From contig JAFUTK010000019.1 of the NCBI GenBank assembly GCA_017471405.1, forward strand, positions 1-64,000: a stretch of 64,000 bases of DNA, given 5' to 3'. Source of the stretch: Ruminococcus sp. GTDB lineage: Bacteria > Bacillota > Clostridia > Oscillospirales > Ruminococcaceae. This document shows positions 41,917-51,730 of the stretch, in pieces. The notes beneath the pieces are model-generated. The model searched no databases and was not told the DNA's origin. It saw only the letters and a program-made list of their open reading frames with translations. Both the position numbers and the translations under genes were made by a program. How positions within the stretch are numbered: the first letter of the stretch is position 1; each line of letters begins with the position of its first letter.

Positions 41917-42675
41917 ATGATGTACCGCGTTACCGTTGTGGATAATTCAAATTACGACATCAGGCATTACAGCAGTATGACAGTGCTGGCGGAATGTGGC
42001 TTCGAGATAACGGCCCACACCTCTGACCCTGCAAGAGCCGTCACTTCAGCGGCCGCGGGTGAATGCGATATGATACTCTGCATCAACCGTCCCAGCGCAG
42101 TCATCGCCACCGACCTTTTAAAGCTGCGCCGGCGCTCCGCCGCTGACATTCCGGTGGTAGTCATCAGCAAGGTAAACGCCTCCAGCGATATGAGGGAATG
42201 TTTCCTGCTGGGAGTAGTGGACTACCTTAACGAGCCTTTTTTTGAGGAGGATATGCGGGCGGCACTGCTAAGAGCATCAAAGGCCATCGGCAAGCGAATA
42301 GTCAGTGCCGAGTACGGCAAGGTGATGAAGCAGGCTCTCTCCTCTCTGCCTATCACAAAGGACAGCGAAACCTTCACCGAAAAGCTGCGGGAGCTGTTAA
42401 TAAAAACTCAGGGCACCGCCCTCACCGTAGAGGCAGCCGCCGACCACTTCGGCTTCAACCCCGATTACTTCGCCAGATACTTTAAGAGCCGCTCGGGTCA
42501 GCATTTCAGCGAGTTCTACAAAAAGCTGACGATGGAGTACGCCAAGCTGCTCCTATCCTCCGGACACTACAAGGTGGGAGAGGTCAGCGAGCTGCTGGGC
42601 TTTGCGTCCCCCGATTATTTCTCGAGGGTTTTCAGAAAGGTGACTGGCTCGCTGCCGTCACAGTATAAAAAATGA
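41917..42675 (+). CDS. Pseudo-receiver AraC-type transcriptional regulator
   Basis: The 252-residue protein has an N-terminal receiver-like fold (about residues 1-125) and a C-terminal AraC HTH (about 155-250, FARYFKSRSGQHFSEFYKKL and DYFSRVFRKVTGSLPSQYKK). In the receiver the phosphate-accepting Asp is missing: where DxxxxD is expected the sequence is DMILCI. The conserved Lys is Glu in DYLNEPFF. It is thus unlikely to be phosphorylated and may sense by protein contact or a ligand. GGGAGGG precedes the start. It lies behind an attenuator and converges, 2 bases apart, with an ANTAR gene. gdhA follows, so nitrogen control is a reasonable guess. Confidence 0.85.
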   Translation: MMYRVTVVDNSNYDIRHYSSMTVLAECGFEITAHTSDPARAVTSAAAGECDMILCINRPSAVIATDLLKLRRRSAADIPVVVISKVNASSDMRECFLLGVVDYLNEPFFEEDMRAALLRASKAIGKRIVSAEYGKVMKQALSSLPITKDSETFTEKLRELLIKTQGTALTVEAAADHFGFNPDYFARYFKSRSGQHFSEFYKKLTMEYAKLLLSSGHYKVGEVSELLGFASPDYFSRVFRKVTGSLPSQYKK

Positions 42676-42691
42676 GCTCATTCGAGCTCAT
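42672..42691. repeat. 8-bp inverted repeat across two convergent stop codons
   Basis: ATGAGCTC-ATTC-GAGCTCAT holds the AraC gene's TGA and the end of the ANTAR gene. It may act as a small terminator-like stem on both strands, though no T-tract follows. Confidence 0.4.
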
Positions 42692-42869
42692 TGATAACAG
42701 CGGCGGCAATAACGCTTTTGGTCACACATTTGTCCATTGCCTGCTTCTGTAAAAATTTATGTGCCTGCTGCTCGGACATTCCCCGCTTGACGATAAGAAG
42801 CTCCTTTGCGTATTCCGCAAGCTCTCCGTCGGCAGAGCCCTTGTTTTCAGTCTTTGGTTTATCATTCAT
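42678..42869 (-). CDS. Stand-alone ANTAR domain protein
   Basis: The 63-residue protein is essentially only an ANTAR domain: LAEYAKELLIVKRGMSEQQAHKFLQKQAMDKCVTKSVIAAAVIN shows the three-helix pattern with the conserved RGMSExxAHxxLQKxAMDxxxxxxxVA core. ANTAR proteins bind paired hexaloop hairpins in mRNA leaders and stop terminators from forming; normally the domain is fused to a receiver or GAF sensor. Here the sensor half is absent, while the convergent neighbour has a receiver-like domain but an AraC output. A role in antitermination of nitrogen genes, including the attenuator at 41855, is inference. Confidence 0.82.
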   Translation of the reverse strand: MNDKPKTENKGSADGELAEYAKELLIVKRGMSEQQAHKFLQKQAMDKCVTKSVIAAAVINELE

Positions 42870-42976
42870 TCAGATCACTCTCTCCCGGATATCAAGTATA
42901 AAATCGCGCTCACAGATAGTCAATCTAGGAGAAAGAGAATGTCTGATTTTTACCGATAAAAGTAGGAAATATACCG

Positions 42977-43032
42977 GCGCCCAAACATTGACGTTTCCGC
43001 TCTTTGCGGAGTATGATTATTAGTGTGGGCGC
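42977..43032 (+). promoter_or_regulatory. gdhA promoter flanked by inverted repeat
   Basis: TTGACG (42988-42993), 18-base spacer and TATGAT (43012-43017). GCGCCCA at 42977-42983 and TGGGCGC at 43026-43032 form an inverted repeat around it. The spacer itself contains TCCGC-TCTTT-GCGGA. These may be operator sites. Confidence 0.6.
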
Positions 43033-43050
43033 TTAAGCATCAGGAGGTAA

Positions 43051-44391
<1,341 letters not shown>

Positions 44392-44403
44392 TAGGAGGGC
44401 GCT

Positions 44404-44544
44404 ATGGAAAAGACAGGTTTCCTGCCCGTATGCCCTTTTGAGGGAGAGCACCCGGAAATGCTGATAGCAATGCCGCAGCAGGACGAGCGTTTCAGCGTTC
44501 AGACCGGCTGCGACTTCACAGAGAATACCCAGACCTTTGACTGA
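44404..44544 (+). CDS. 46-residue hypothetical protein downstream of gdhA
   Basis: A small ORF begins 12 bases after the gdhA stop with AGGAGGG 4-5 bases before its ATG, a strong ribosome binding site. It reads MEKTGFLPVCPFEGEHPEML and ends DFTENTQTFD. Two Cys (10 and 36) and an acidic character are the only features. It has no signal peptide or membrane helix. Linkage and ribosome binding site argue that it is translated with gdhA, perhaps as a small modulator of the enzyme; function is unknown. Confidence 0.6.
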   Translation: MEKTGFLPVCPFEGEHPEMLIAMPQQDERFSVQTGCDFTENTQTFD

Positions 44545-44569
44545 CCTCCCCTTTTTACATCTACCGCAT

Positions 44570-44603
44570 GGCAGCACCGCCGTAAAAAGCGATGCTGCCT
44601 TAT
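44570..44603 (+). terminator. Possible terminator after gdhA and the small gene
   Basis: GGCAGCA near 44571 pairs with TGCTGCC near 44594 around a loop with a short inner pairing. The T-tract is weak, so efficiency is doubtful. Confidence 0.4.
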
Positions 44604-44674
44604 GCTGTGTTTTAAGTTAAGTTAAATACTGCGGCGGGTCAAGCTGCCGCTTTGCGAAAGGAGCAATAAGACTG

Positions 44675-45799
44675 ATGAAGAAAATTCTTGTCTGCCGGGA
44701 GACCGACCCCCGCGAGACCCGCACTCCCCTTATCCCCGACGATATCAAGCGGCTCATCTCTATGGGCTATGAGGTGACGGCGGTGAAGGGTACGGGCATC
44801 AAGAGCGGCTTTCCCGACGAGGCTTACGAAAAGGCAGGAGCAAGGCTCGTTTCCTCTAATGAGGAGGGCTACAAGGGCAGCGAGATAGTGCTGCGCATTA
44901 TGAAGCCCGAGAGCATAGAGGGCATAGAGAGCGGAGCGCTGCATTTAAGCTACCTCGACCCCTTCAATGAAAAGGAGCTGCTGGGCAATATGGCCGCCGC
45001 CGGATTGCAGACTGTCTCGCTGGAGATGATACCGCGAACCACTCTGGCACAGAAGATGGATGTTCAGTCCTCGCAGACCTCACTGGCGGGATACGTTGCA
45101 GTAGTCAACGCCGCCGCAAGGCTGCCGAAGATACTGCCTATGATGGTGACTCCCTCGGGAACCATAAACCCAGCAAGGGTGTTCATCATCGGCGTAGGCG
45201 TGGCCGGACTACAGGCAATAGCCACCGCCAAGCGTCTGGGCGCAAGGGTAGATGCCTTTGACACCCGCCCCGTCGTTGAGGAGCAGGTAAAGAGCCTAGG
45301 CGCCAGCTTTGTGAAGATAGACCTAGGCGAGATGAGCCAGACCGACCAGGGCTACGCCAAGGAGCTGACCCCCGAGCAGATTGCCCGCCAGCAGGAGGCT
45401 CAGGCGAAGGTCTGTGAGCGCTCCAACATCGTCATCACCACCGCTAAGGTATTCGGAAGAAAGGCACCGAGGCTAATCAAAAAGGACGTGCTGGACAGAA
45501 TGATGCCCGGCAGCATAGTTGTAGATATGGCAGTCTCCACCGGCGGAAACGTGGAGGGCTCCAAGCTCTTTGAGGACGTGGTGACGGATAATGGCGTTAC
45601 CATTATGTCCGGCGACCTGCTGGAGCGGCAGGTGCCCTATGACGCCTCGAAAATGCTCTCCGGCAACTTCACCGCCTTCCTCACTCACTTCTACGACAAG
45701 GAGACAAGGGAGCTTAAGGTTGACCTTAATGATGAGATAATGCGCGGCTGTCTGCTGACGCAGGGCGGAGAGATTATCCACGAGAGATTTAAAAATTAG
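44675..45799 (+). CDS. pntAA: NAD(P) transhydrogenase alpha subunit part 1 (soluble NAD-binding)
   Basis: The transhydrogenase moves hydride between NADH and NADP+ using the proton gradient, usually making NADPH. This 374-residue protein is the soluble NAD(H)-binding part: KILVCRETDPRETRTPLIP at the start (AlaDH/PNT family), NPARVFIIGVGVAGLQAIATAKRLGA nucleotide site, FDTRPVVEEQVKSLGA, and the mobile-loop region. The split of PntA into soluble and membrane parts with a separate PntB matches the three-subunit Rhodospirillum type. It follows gdhA and precedes pntAB after a repeat-containing gap (45799-45876). Supplying NADPH for GdhA is a reasonable role. Confidence 0.94.
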   Translation: MKKILVCRETDPRETRTPLIPDDIKRLISMGYEVTAVKGTGIKSGFPDEAYEKAGARLVSSNEEGYKGSEIVLRIMKPESIEGIESGALHLSYLDPFNEKELLGNMAAAGLQTVSLEMIPRTTLAQKMDVQSSQTSLAGYVAVVNAAARLPKILPMMVTPSGTINPARVFIIGVGVAGLQAIATAKRLGARVDAFDTRPVVEEQVKSLGASFVKIDLGEMSQTDQGYAKELTPEQIARQQEAQAKVCERSNIVITTAKVFGRKAPRLIKKDVLDRMMPGSIVVDMAVSTGGNVEGSKLFEDVVTDNGVTIMSGDLLERQVPYDASKMLSGNFTAFLTHFYDKETRELKVDLNDEIMRGCLLTQGGEIIHERFKN

Positions 45800-45876
45800 C
45801 CGGAAAAACGGTATCTCCCCCGCAGGGGGAGAATACCTTTTTCCGAACCTCCCCGAGCCGCGTCAGCGGCGAGGAG
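45799..45876. repeat. Dispersed hairpin repeat, copy 1
   Basis: Between pntAA and pntAB lie nested stems (CTCCCCC-GCA-GGGGGAG inside a GGTAT/ATACC stem) and then CCGC-GTCA-GCGG. The same element with a compensated base pair occurs at 59265-59346. Confidence 0.65.
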
Positions 45877-45906
45877 CAAAAGATAAGTCAAAGGAGAAAA
45901 GTAATT

Positions 45907-46212
45907 ATGGCAATCGGAGAAATATTACTGCTCGTGTTCGTATTCGTTATCGCGGGCTTTCTGGGCGTAGAGCTCATCTCAAAGGTGCCCTCGCAGCTGC
46001 ACACGCCGCTGATGTCCGGTACCAACGCTATCTCGGGCATCACCATAGTCGGAGCGATATCCGCAACGGCGGTGGCACTGCATACTGAGGGAATGGTCAG
46101 CAACATCTGCGGCTTCGCTGCGATAGTGCTGGCAGCGATAAACGTCATCGGCGGCTACCTCGTCACCGACAGAATGCTGGGAATGTTCAAGAAAAAGGGG
46201 GATAAAAAGTGA
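45907..46212 (+). CDS. pntAB: NAD(P) transhydrogenase alpha subunit part 2 (membrane)
   Basis: The 101-residue protein has three hydrophobic helices and the typical PntAB sequence: LLLVFVFVIAGFLGVELISKVPSQLHTPLMSGTNAISGITIVGA, then a helix ending in VIGGYLVTDRML. It forms part of the proton channel with PntB. Ribosome binding site AAAGGAG lies upstream. Its stop overlaps the pntB GTG start by 4 bases. Confidence 0.95.
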   Translation: MAIGEILLLVFVFVIAGFLGVELISKVPSQLHTPLMSGTNAISGITIVGAISATAVALHTEGMVSNICGFAAIVLAAINVIGGYLVTDRMLGMFKKKGDKK

Positions 46213-47645
46213 GCTGGGAAAATGTCAGCACCGTCCTGACGACGATACTTTATATGGTCTCGGCGGTGCTTTTTATCCGGGGCATCAAGCTGCTGGGCAA
46301 GGCCGATACCGCAAGGCGCGGCAACCTCATGTCCTCGGTGGGAATGCTCATTGCGGTGGTGACCGTTCTGCTGGAAAAAAACGTCACCGACACCCTTACC
46401 GAAGGCCTCGCTAAGAACGCCTACATCTGGGCGCTGGCGGCTATCGTCCTGGGCGGAGTTATCGGTGCAGTATGGGCCAAAAAGGTCGAGATGACCGGTA
46501 TGCCCCAGCTGGTGGCGCTGTTCAACGGCTTCGGAGGACTTTCCTCTCTGCTGGTAGCGCTGACGCAGTATATGACCGATAAGAGCATCAACGTGTTCTC
46601 ATCTGTGGCGCTGGGGCTGACTATCGCCATAGGCGCCATTGCCTTCACCGGCTCGGTGGTGGCTTGGGGAAAGCTCTCGGGTAAGCTGTTCAAGAAGAAC
46701 ATCACTATCCCGGGCAAGAATTTCTTAAACGCCCTGCTGGCTATTGCGGGTCTGGGCGGCGTTGTGATGTACGCCCTCTCTGTGGCAGATATTGCTGATG
46801 AGAATGTAGGCGAGATAGGCATTATAATCACCACCGCGGCTTATCTGATACTGGGCTTTACAATGGTCATCGCCATCGGCGGCGGAGATATGCCGGTCAT
46901 CATCTCGCTGCTCAATGCCTTCTCGGGATTGGCGGCTGCCTTTGCGGGACTTGCCATGAGCAACTCGGTGCTGGTGGTATCCGGCTGTCTGGTGGGTACT
47001 AGCGGACTTATCCTCACCCTTATTATGTGCAAGGCGATGAACCGCAAGCTGACTGCGCTGCTGTTCTCCTCCTTCGGAGCCTCCGCCAAAAAGGGTGCAG
47101 CAGGCGAGCATAAGGAGCCTAAATCTATGTCCGTTGAGGACGCTTACCTGATACTGGAAGCTGCCAGCTCGGTGGTGTTTATCCCCGGCTACGGCATGGC
47201 GGTGGCACAGGCTCAGCACGCCGTCAAGGAGCTCTGTGACAAGCTTGAGGAAAACGGCGCCGAGGTGAGCTTTGCCATTCACCCGGTAGCGGGACGTATG
47301 CCCGGACATATGAACGTTCTCCTTGCGGAGGCCAATGTCCCCTACGAGCAGCTCAAGACCGCCGACGAAATGAACCCGATGATGTCAAACACTGACGTTG
47401 CCATAGTCATTGGCGCCAACGACGTCGTCAACCCCTCGGCAATCTCCGACGAGACCTCACCCCTTTATGGGATGCCCATCATCAACGCCTTTGAAGCAAG
47501 GACGGTATTCGTCCTCAAAAGAGGCAAAGGCGCGGGCTTCTCGGGAGTTGAGAACCCCCTGTTCACCAACGACAACACCGTAATGATATACGGCGACGCC
47601 AAGCAGACGGTGTCCCAGCTGGTCAGCGAGTTTTCGGAGGAATAA
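46209..47645 (+). CDS. pntB: NAD(P) transhydrogenase beta subunit
   Basis: The 478-residue subunit has about nine membrane helices (residues 1-270) and a C-terminal NADP(H)-binding domain: VVFIPGYGMAVAQAQHAV nucleotide loop, FAIHPVAGRMPGHMNVLLAEA, IVIGANDVVNPSA and VLKRGKGAGFSGVENPLF. The GTG start overlaps the pntAB stop. The membrane part includes GGGDMPVIISLLNAFSGLAAAFAG, conserved in the family. A terminator follows at 47667. Confidence 0.96.
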   Translation: MSWENVSTVLTTILYMVSAVLFIRGIKLLGKADTARRGNLMSSVGMLIAVVTVLLEKNVTDTLTEGLAKNAYIWALAAIVLGGVIGAVWAKKVEMTGMPQLVALFNGFGGLSSLLVALTQYMTDKSINVFSSVALGLTIAIGAIAFTGSVVAWGKLSGKLFKKNITIPGKNFLNALLAIAGLGGVVMYALSVADIADENVGEIGIIITTAAYLILGFTMVIAIGGGDMPVIISLLNAFSGLAAAFAGLAMSNSVLVVSGCLVGTSGLILTLIMCKAMNRKLTALLFSSFGASAKKGAAGEHKEPKSMSVEDAYLILEAASSVVFIPGYGMAVAQAQHAVKELCDKLEENGAEVSFAIHPVAGRMPGHMNVLLAEANVPYEQLKTADEMNPMMSNTDVAIVIGANDVVNPSAISDETSPLYGMPIINAFEARTVFVLKRGKGAGFSGVENPLFTNDNTVMIYGDAKQTVSQLVSEFSEE

Positions 47646-47666
47646 ACGCAGATCGTTTCTGCATAA

Positions 47667-47696
47667 AAAAGGGTATCGCTTCTGCGATACCCTTTT
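47667..47696. terminator. Bidirectional terminator, pntB and GH5 genes
   Basis: AAAAGGGTATCGC pairs perfectly with GCGATACCCTTTT around TTCT, between two convergent genes. Confidence 0.9.
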
Positions 47697-47710
47697 CATA
47701 TATCATATCA

Positions 47711-49885
47711 TCAGTAGTTGAGCACACAGCTGGCTGTCAGGCCCTTGTAGCTTGAGCCGCTCTTCATAGGGGCAGAGGAATTGGGAATGTTCTTTACCAC
47801 AGTCACCAGATAGATGTAGCCGTCCGGAGCCGTCATGGTCTTGCCGCCTGCGTGGAGGGAGCGGTAGAAGCCGGTTCCGGTGACGGTCCTGCTCACTCCG
47901 CCGCTGTAGGTAACAGTTGCGGATTTGGCCTGCGCCGCCAGATTTTTCTTGATGAGCACAACGTGCCGCTGGGCGTACTGCCCGCTTGAATCAAGAGCCG
48001 AGAACTGATTGTATTCCTGTGCTCCCAGCAGAGCCGGTGTGATGCTGTCGGTGAGGATATATTCCAGCTTGGTCACCGACTTGGCGCTGCCGCCTGCCTT
48101 GAAGGTTATCTGCCCGCCGCCGTTGCCGTAGAAGCCGAAGGTCGTGCCGGAGGCGGTGGCCTCGAATATCTTTCCGTTCACCTTGCCTTCACCGGTGAGG
48201 GAGGCGAGAGTGTTGCCGCCCGCTGCGGAGCTGCCGGTCAGCTTTTTGCCTACCGGCACAAGGTACTCCCCGTTCACGACTATCGCCTTGACTGTTACAG
48301 AGGGGGCGGAGGAGCTGTACCTAATGCTGCCCAAATCGGTAAACGCAGAGCATCCGCCGGAGATATTCACCGTAACCTTCTGCTCCTTACCGGTAAATGC
48401 CGATGCCTTGTAGAGGTCTGTGGACCCCGCCAGCAGAAATGCAGCCGTCTGGGCACTGCTCTGATTTTTAAGGTTCACCTTTATGTTTACAGGGCGCACC
48501 TTGTTGTCGTTGAATGAGATAGCTACCTTAAGGCTGGAGGGCAGCGAGGTACCCTGAATAGTATACTCAAACACTCCGTCCTTACGGTCACTGCCGTTCA
48601 TAACGGTCATCTTGTAGGGGCAGGAAAGGGTCACCGAGCTGACCTCCGAGGCGCTGTAGCCGCAGAGCAGACGGTTCTTTGAGATGGTGGCCTCCGCCCA
48701 CCAGTTAGAGCCCTTGATCGGCACCACGCCGTCATATACGACAGAGGGAACAAAGGTCTTGGAGGTCAGTCCGAAGGCTGAGACCAGCGCATTCACCAGC
48801 TGCTCTCCGGAGCTGTACCAGGTGAGGTTATCGCGGTCGAACAGGCCGAAGGAATCGTTGCTGTCGCCGGAGTTGACATCGTAGTTGTTATCCCAGATGA
48901 CCAGCGGCACCTTGCGGGCTATGGCCTTTGAAGCAAAGCTCTTAGCCCACTTCACACGCTCCGACTGATTGTTGTAGTTGCTGGCCCCGAACTCCCCTAT
49001 GCAGACGGGTATTCCCTTTGAAACGAAACAGCTGTCCAGATCCTTGAAAAAGCTCGCCAGCTGGGACTCCATACTGCTGTTGAAGGTCTTCTGACCGTTC
49101 ATCGAGAACATATAGGGAGTGTAGGCATGAACGGAAACTATCAGGTTGCTGTCAGAAGGAAGGGTCAGCGCACTCATTGCAATGTAGGTGTTGGAGGCGG
49201 CATAGGTGGGTATCATCAAAGCGCGGGTGGCGTTTATCCCGCCGGTGGCTCTGACTGCCGAGACAAAATCCGCATTGAGCTTGTTGATGACATCGCGCAT
49301 CTCCTGCGTGCCGCCGTCCCACTCGTGAGTGCTGTTATAGTTGCGGGGCTCGTTCATTCCCTCAAAGATGAGGTGCTTGTCATAGGAGGCAAAGCTCTCG
49401 GATATCTGCTTCCAGACGCTTTTCAGCTTGACTGACGCCGCCGAATAGTTGGCGTTGGTGGGGCGGTTCCATTCCTCGTGATGAGAGTTGAGGATAACAT
49501 AGAAGCCCTCCGCCATAGCCCAGTCAACAACGGTGTGGACGCGCTTCATCCATTCGGCGTCGATGGTGTTGCTGCTGTTCATATGGTTGCCCCAGGTCAC
49601 CGGGATGCGGATAGTCGTAAAGCCCTTGGCGCGGACAGCGCGGAGCATATCCTTGGTGGTCCGTGGATTGCTCCAGGAGACCTCGCTGGTCATATCGTTG
49701 GTACCGTTGGCCTCCAAAGAGTTGCCTAAGTTCCAGCCCAGCTTCATATCGGCACAGATCTGTGCAGCAGTCATACTGTTTACATCAGCCGCAGAGACGG
49801 TCTCCTCCGACAGCCTTGGCGCTGCCGCAAAGAGCAGTGCCGCAGCGGAGGCAATACTCACCAGTCTTTTCATCAGCTTGTTCAT
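47711..49885 (-). CDS. Secreted GH5 endoglucanase with C-terminal binding modules
   Basis: The 724-residue enzyme has a signal peptide (MNKLMKRLVSIASAAALLFA) and a GH5 domain (about residues 38-390): GWNLGNSLEAN, TIRIPVTWGN, ILNSHHEEWN, acid/base Glu179 in FEGMNEPRN and nucleophile Glu298 in CIGEFGASN. The family hydrolyses beta-1,4-glucans, sometimes xyloglucan or mannan. Residues 400-724 hold two beta-sandwich modules (one around YDGVVPIKGSNWWAEATISK, a second ending with GFYRSLHAGGKTM...) that resemble carbohydrate-binding modules. No dockerin is seen, so it is probably free, not cellulosomal. The start at 49885 has AAAGGA upstream; the ORF to 49963 adds non-signal residues. Divergent from an AraC regulator. 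Confidence 0.92.
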   Translation of the reverse strand: MNKLMKRLVSIASAAALLFAAAPRLSEETVSAADVNSMTAAQICADMKLGWNLGNSLEANGTNDMTSEVSWSNPRTTKDMLRAVRAKGFTTIRIPVTWGNHMNSSNTIDAEWMKRVHTVVDWAMAEGFYVILNSHHEEWNRPTNANYSAASVKLKSVWKQISESFASYDKHLIFEGMNEPRNYNSTHEWDGGTQEMRDVINKLNADFVSAVRATGGINATRALMIPTYAASNTYIAMSALTLPSDSNLIVSVHAYTPYMFSMNGQKTFNSSMESQLASFFKDLDSCFVSKGIPVCIGEFGASNYNNQSERVKWAKSFASKAIARKVPLVIWDNNYDVNSGDSNDSFGLFDRDNLTWYSSGEQLVNALVSAFGLTSKTFVPSVVYDGVVPIKGSNWWAEATISKNRLLCGYSASEVSSVTLSCPYKMTVMNGSDRKDGVFEYTIQGTSLPSSLKVAISFNDNKVRPVNIKVNLKNQSSAQTAAFLLAGSTDLYKASAFTGKEQKVTVNISGGCSAFTDLGSIRYSSSAPSVTVKAIVVNGEYLVPVGKKLTGSSAAGGNTLASLTGEGKVNGKIFEATASGTTFGFYGNGGGQITFKAGGSAKSVTKLEYILTDSITPALLGAQEYNQFSALDSSGQYAQRHVVLIKKNLAAQAKSATVTYSGGVSRTVTGTGFYRSLHAGGKTMTAPDGYIYLVTVVKNIPNSSAPMKSGSSYKGLTASCVLNY

Positions 49886-50185
49886 ATCGGTTATCCTTTC
49901 GTTGGAGATAATAAGCTCAGACAGCAGGATATTACACTCCTGCCCTTTTATTATACCATTCATTGCCAGCTAAAGTCAAGCGCAAAAGCGACCAATAAAG
50001 CCCGCTGCTTTCTGTTAAAAGCGACTACTGGCACACTCCCCTCCCCCATATCTTCTCTTCAAAGGTGAGGCGTGACGTTAAAAAAGAAAAAATGAAACAG
50101 CTATTGACATTTTAATATTATTGTGATATTATAGAATAAGAAAATATGAAATATTGCTATTTTAACACTTCAAGAGGTGAAAATT
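49886..50185. other. Divergent GH5/AraC intergenic region with two promoters
   Basis: Minus-strand promoter for the GH5 gene: TTGACT (49979-49974), 18-base spacer, TATAAT (49955-49950). Plus-strand promoter for the AraC gene: TTGACA (50104-50109), 17-base spacer, TATTAT (50127-50132). No gene is seen between them. Confidence 0.65.
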
Positions 50186-51016
50186 ATGACCGATTACTGT
50201 TATCCCGTAGTGGGCGATGAGGTCGAGCTGCCGATGTATCTGCTGGGCGCAGGCGCCAGAGATCAGGAGTTTCACTTTATCCGCGAGGACGGCTATCCTA
50301 ACTATCAGATAATATACTGCGTCAGGGGCAGCGGAGTGCTGCGTCTTGACGGTGTCGATACCCCTATTCGGGAGGGCGATGCTTTCTATCTGCCCCCGAA
50401 TGTTCCCCACGAGTACTTCCCTACCGAAGAGATTTGGGAGACCCACTGGGTCACCTTCGACGGCAGAGAGTGCGAACGGGTGCTGAAATTTATCGGGCTG
50501 GATAAGGCCAAGGCCTTCCGCATCCACGACATCAATGCGGTGGACGCCATCTTCAAGAAGATACTTTATTTAATGAAGACCAACTATTACTACAGCGGGT
50601 TCCAGTGCTCGGCTCACCTCTACCAGTTCCTGATAGAGCTCAACCGCGTGATGAATATGCAGTCCGGCGCCAAGGACGGTGCAAAGCTCAACCAGCTGAG
50701 CCCGGTCATCGACTATATCGACAACAACTACAGCCGCGACCTGACCCTCTCGGAGCTCTCGGGGCTTATAGACCTATCGCCCCAGTACCTCTGCCGGCTC
50801 TTCAAAGAGTGCCTCAATATGCGCCCCTTTGAGTATCTGGCAAGGAAGCGCATCTCCGAGGCGAAGCTGCTGCTGCTGGAGGACAAGCTCAATGTCAACG
50901 AGATTGCAAGGCAGGTGGGCTACAACGATTGCAGCTACTTCTGCGCCGTATTCAAGAAGCACGAGATGCTCTCCCCTGCGGAGTTCCGCTCACTGCACAA
51001 GAAAGCCACCGGCTGA
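50186..51016 (+). CDS. AraC-family transcriptional regulator with cupin sensor
   Basis: The 276-residue protein has an N-terminal AraC-type cupin (DGVDTPIREGDAFYLPPNVPHEYFPTEE, residues about 60-90) and a C-terminal pair of HTH motifs (LTLSELSGLIDLSPQYLCRLFKECLNM and LNVNEIARQVGYNDCSYFCAVFKKHE). This type binds a sugar and switches carbohydrate genes. It is divergent from the GH5 gene, the likely target. The ATG at 50186 follows AGAGGTG; the GTG at 50177 lies within that site. Confidence 0.92.
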   Translation: MTDYCYPVVGDEVELPMYLLGAGARDQEFHFIREDGYPNYQIIYCVRGSGVLRLDGVDTPIREGDAFYLPPNVPHEYFPTEEIWETHWVTFDGRECERVLKFIGLDKAKAFRIHDINAVDAIFKKILYLMKTNYYYSGFQCSAHLYQFLIELNRVMNMQSGAKDGAKLNQLSPVIDYIDNNYSRDLTLSELSGLIDLSPQYLCRLFKECLNMRPFEYLARKRISEAKLLLLEDKLNVNEIARQVGYNDCSYFCAVFKKHEMLSPAEFRSLHKKATG

Positions 51017-51022
51017 TATAAC

Positions 51023-51066
51023 GAAAAGGGATATCCGACCCGCGCAGGGTGGATATCCCTTTTCTT
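51023..51066 (+). terminator. Terminator of the AraC regulator gene
   Basis: AAAAGGGATATCC pairs with GGATATCCCTTTT around a GC-rich loop with further pairing. Confidence 0.85.
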
Positions 51067-51103
51067 ATTGCCTGAATAACTGCCGGGGAGTTATCGTTTC
51101 GCC

Positions 51104-51694
51104 TTACTTCAGCACCTGCCAAAGGACAACTCCCGCTCCAACCAGCAGAATGACTACCCCCTGAACCGCAGTGATTATCTCTGCGGCTTTAAGCTTTTTG
51201 CGGCTTTGAAGCTCCTTCTGTTTTTCCTCACCGTCAAGAGCCTTGCCGTTTAAAAATGCCAGCACCTCGCGGTAGGTCTGAACGTCGTTGTCCTTCTTGA
51301 TGCTCTCCGCTCTGTGGAACGCCATGAAAACGCACATCGCCGCTGCACCGAGGAACACTCCTCCCAGCGCCGGGCTCACCAGCTCAAAGAGCAGCGTCCC
51401 CACAATAATCATTCCCAGAAGCCCCAGAAGCCCCAATAGCTGCGCATGCTTGTAGGTCTTGGCATCATCGTTTCTTACCCTTTCACTCATAACCTCAACA
51501 TCTCCTTTGATAAGCTCGTCGAGGGAAACGCCGAAGGCATCGCCGAGAAGCAGAAGGCTCCTGACATCGGGATAGCTTTTTTCGTTCTCCCAGTTCGAGA
51601 CGGTCTGTCGGCTGACACCGCATCTCTCTGCCAGCTGCTCCTGCGACCATTCCCTTTCCGAACGGTACTGCTTTATCCTGCCGCCCAGCTCCAT
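51104..51694 (-). CDS. XRE-family regulator with C-terminal membrane helices
   Basis: The 196-residue protein has an N-terminal HTH (GRIKQYRSEREWSQEQLAERCGVSRQTVSNWEN, residues 4-36) followed by about 100 residues with three hydrophobic helices (LLGLLGLLGMIIVGTLLF, GGVFLGAAAMCVFMA and a last VVILLVGAGVVLW). Membrane-bound XRE proteins are thought to respond to envelope stress or peptides. The start at 51694 has GGAGAGGTG upstream; the longer reading to 51778 would cover the promoter. Two identical TCCGTCTGTGT sites (51731-51741 and 51761-51771) flank this promoter, suggesting autoregulation. Confidence 0.85.
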   Translation of the reverse strand: MELGGRIKQYRSEREWSQEQLAERCGVSRQTVSNWENEKSYPDVRSLLLLGDAFGVSLDELIKGDVEVMSERVRNDDAKTYKHAQLLGLLGLLGMIIVGTLLFELVSPALGGVFLGAAAMCVFMAFHRAESIKKDNDVQTYREVLAFLNGKALDGEEKQKELQSRKKLKAAEIITAVQGVVILLVGAGVVLWQVLK

Positions 51695-51730
51695 AGCGTT
51701 CACCTCTCCTGTCTGCCGGAGGCTCATTCC

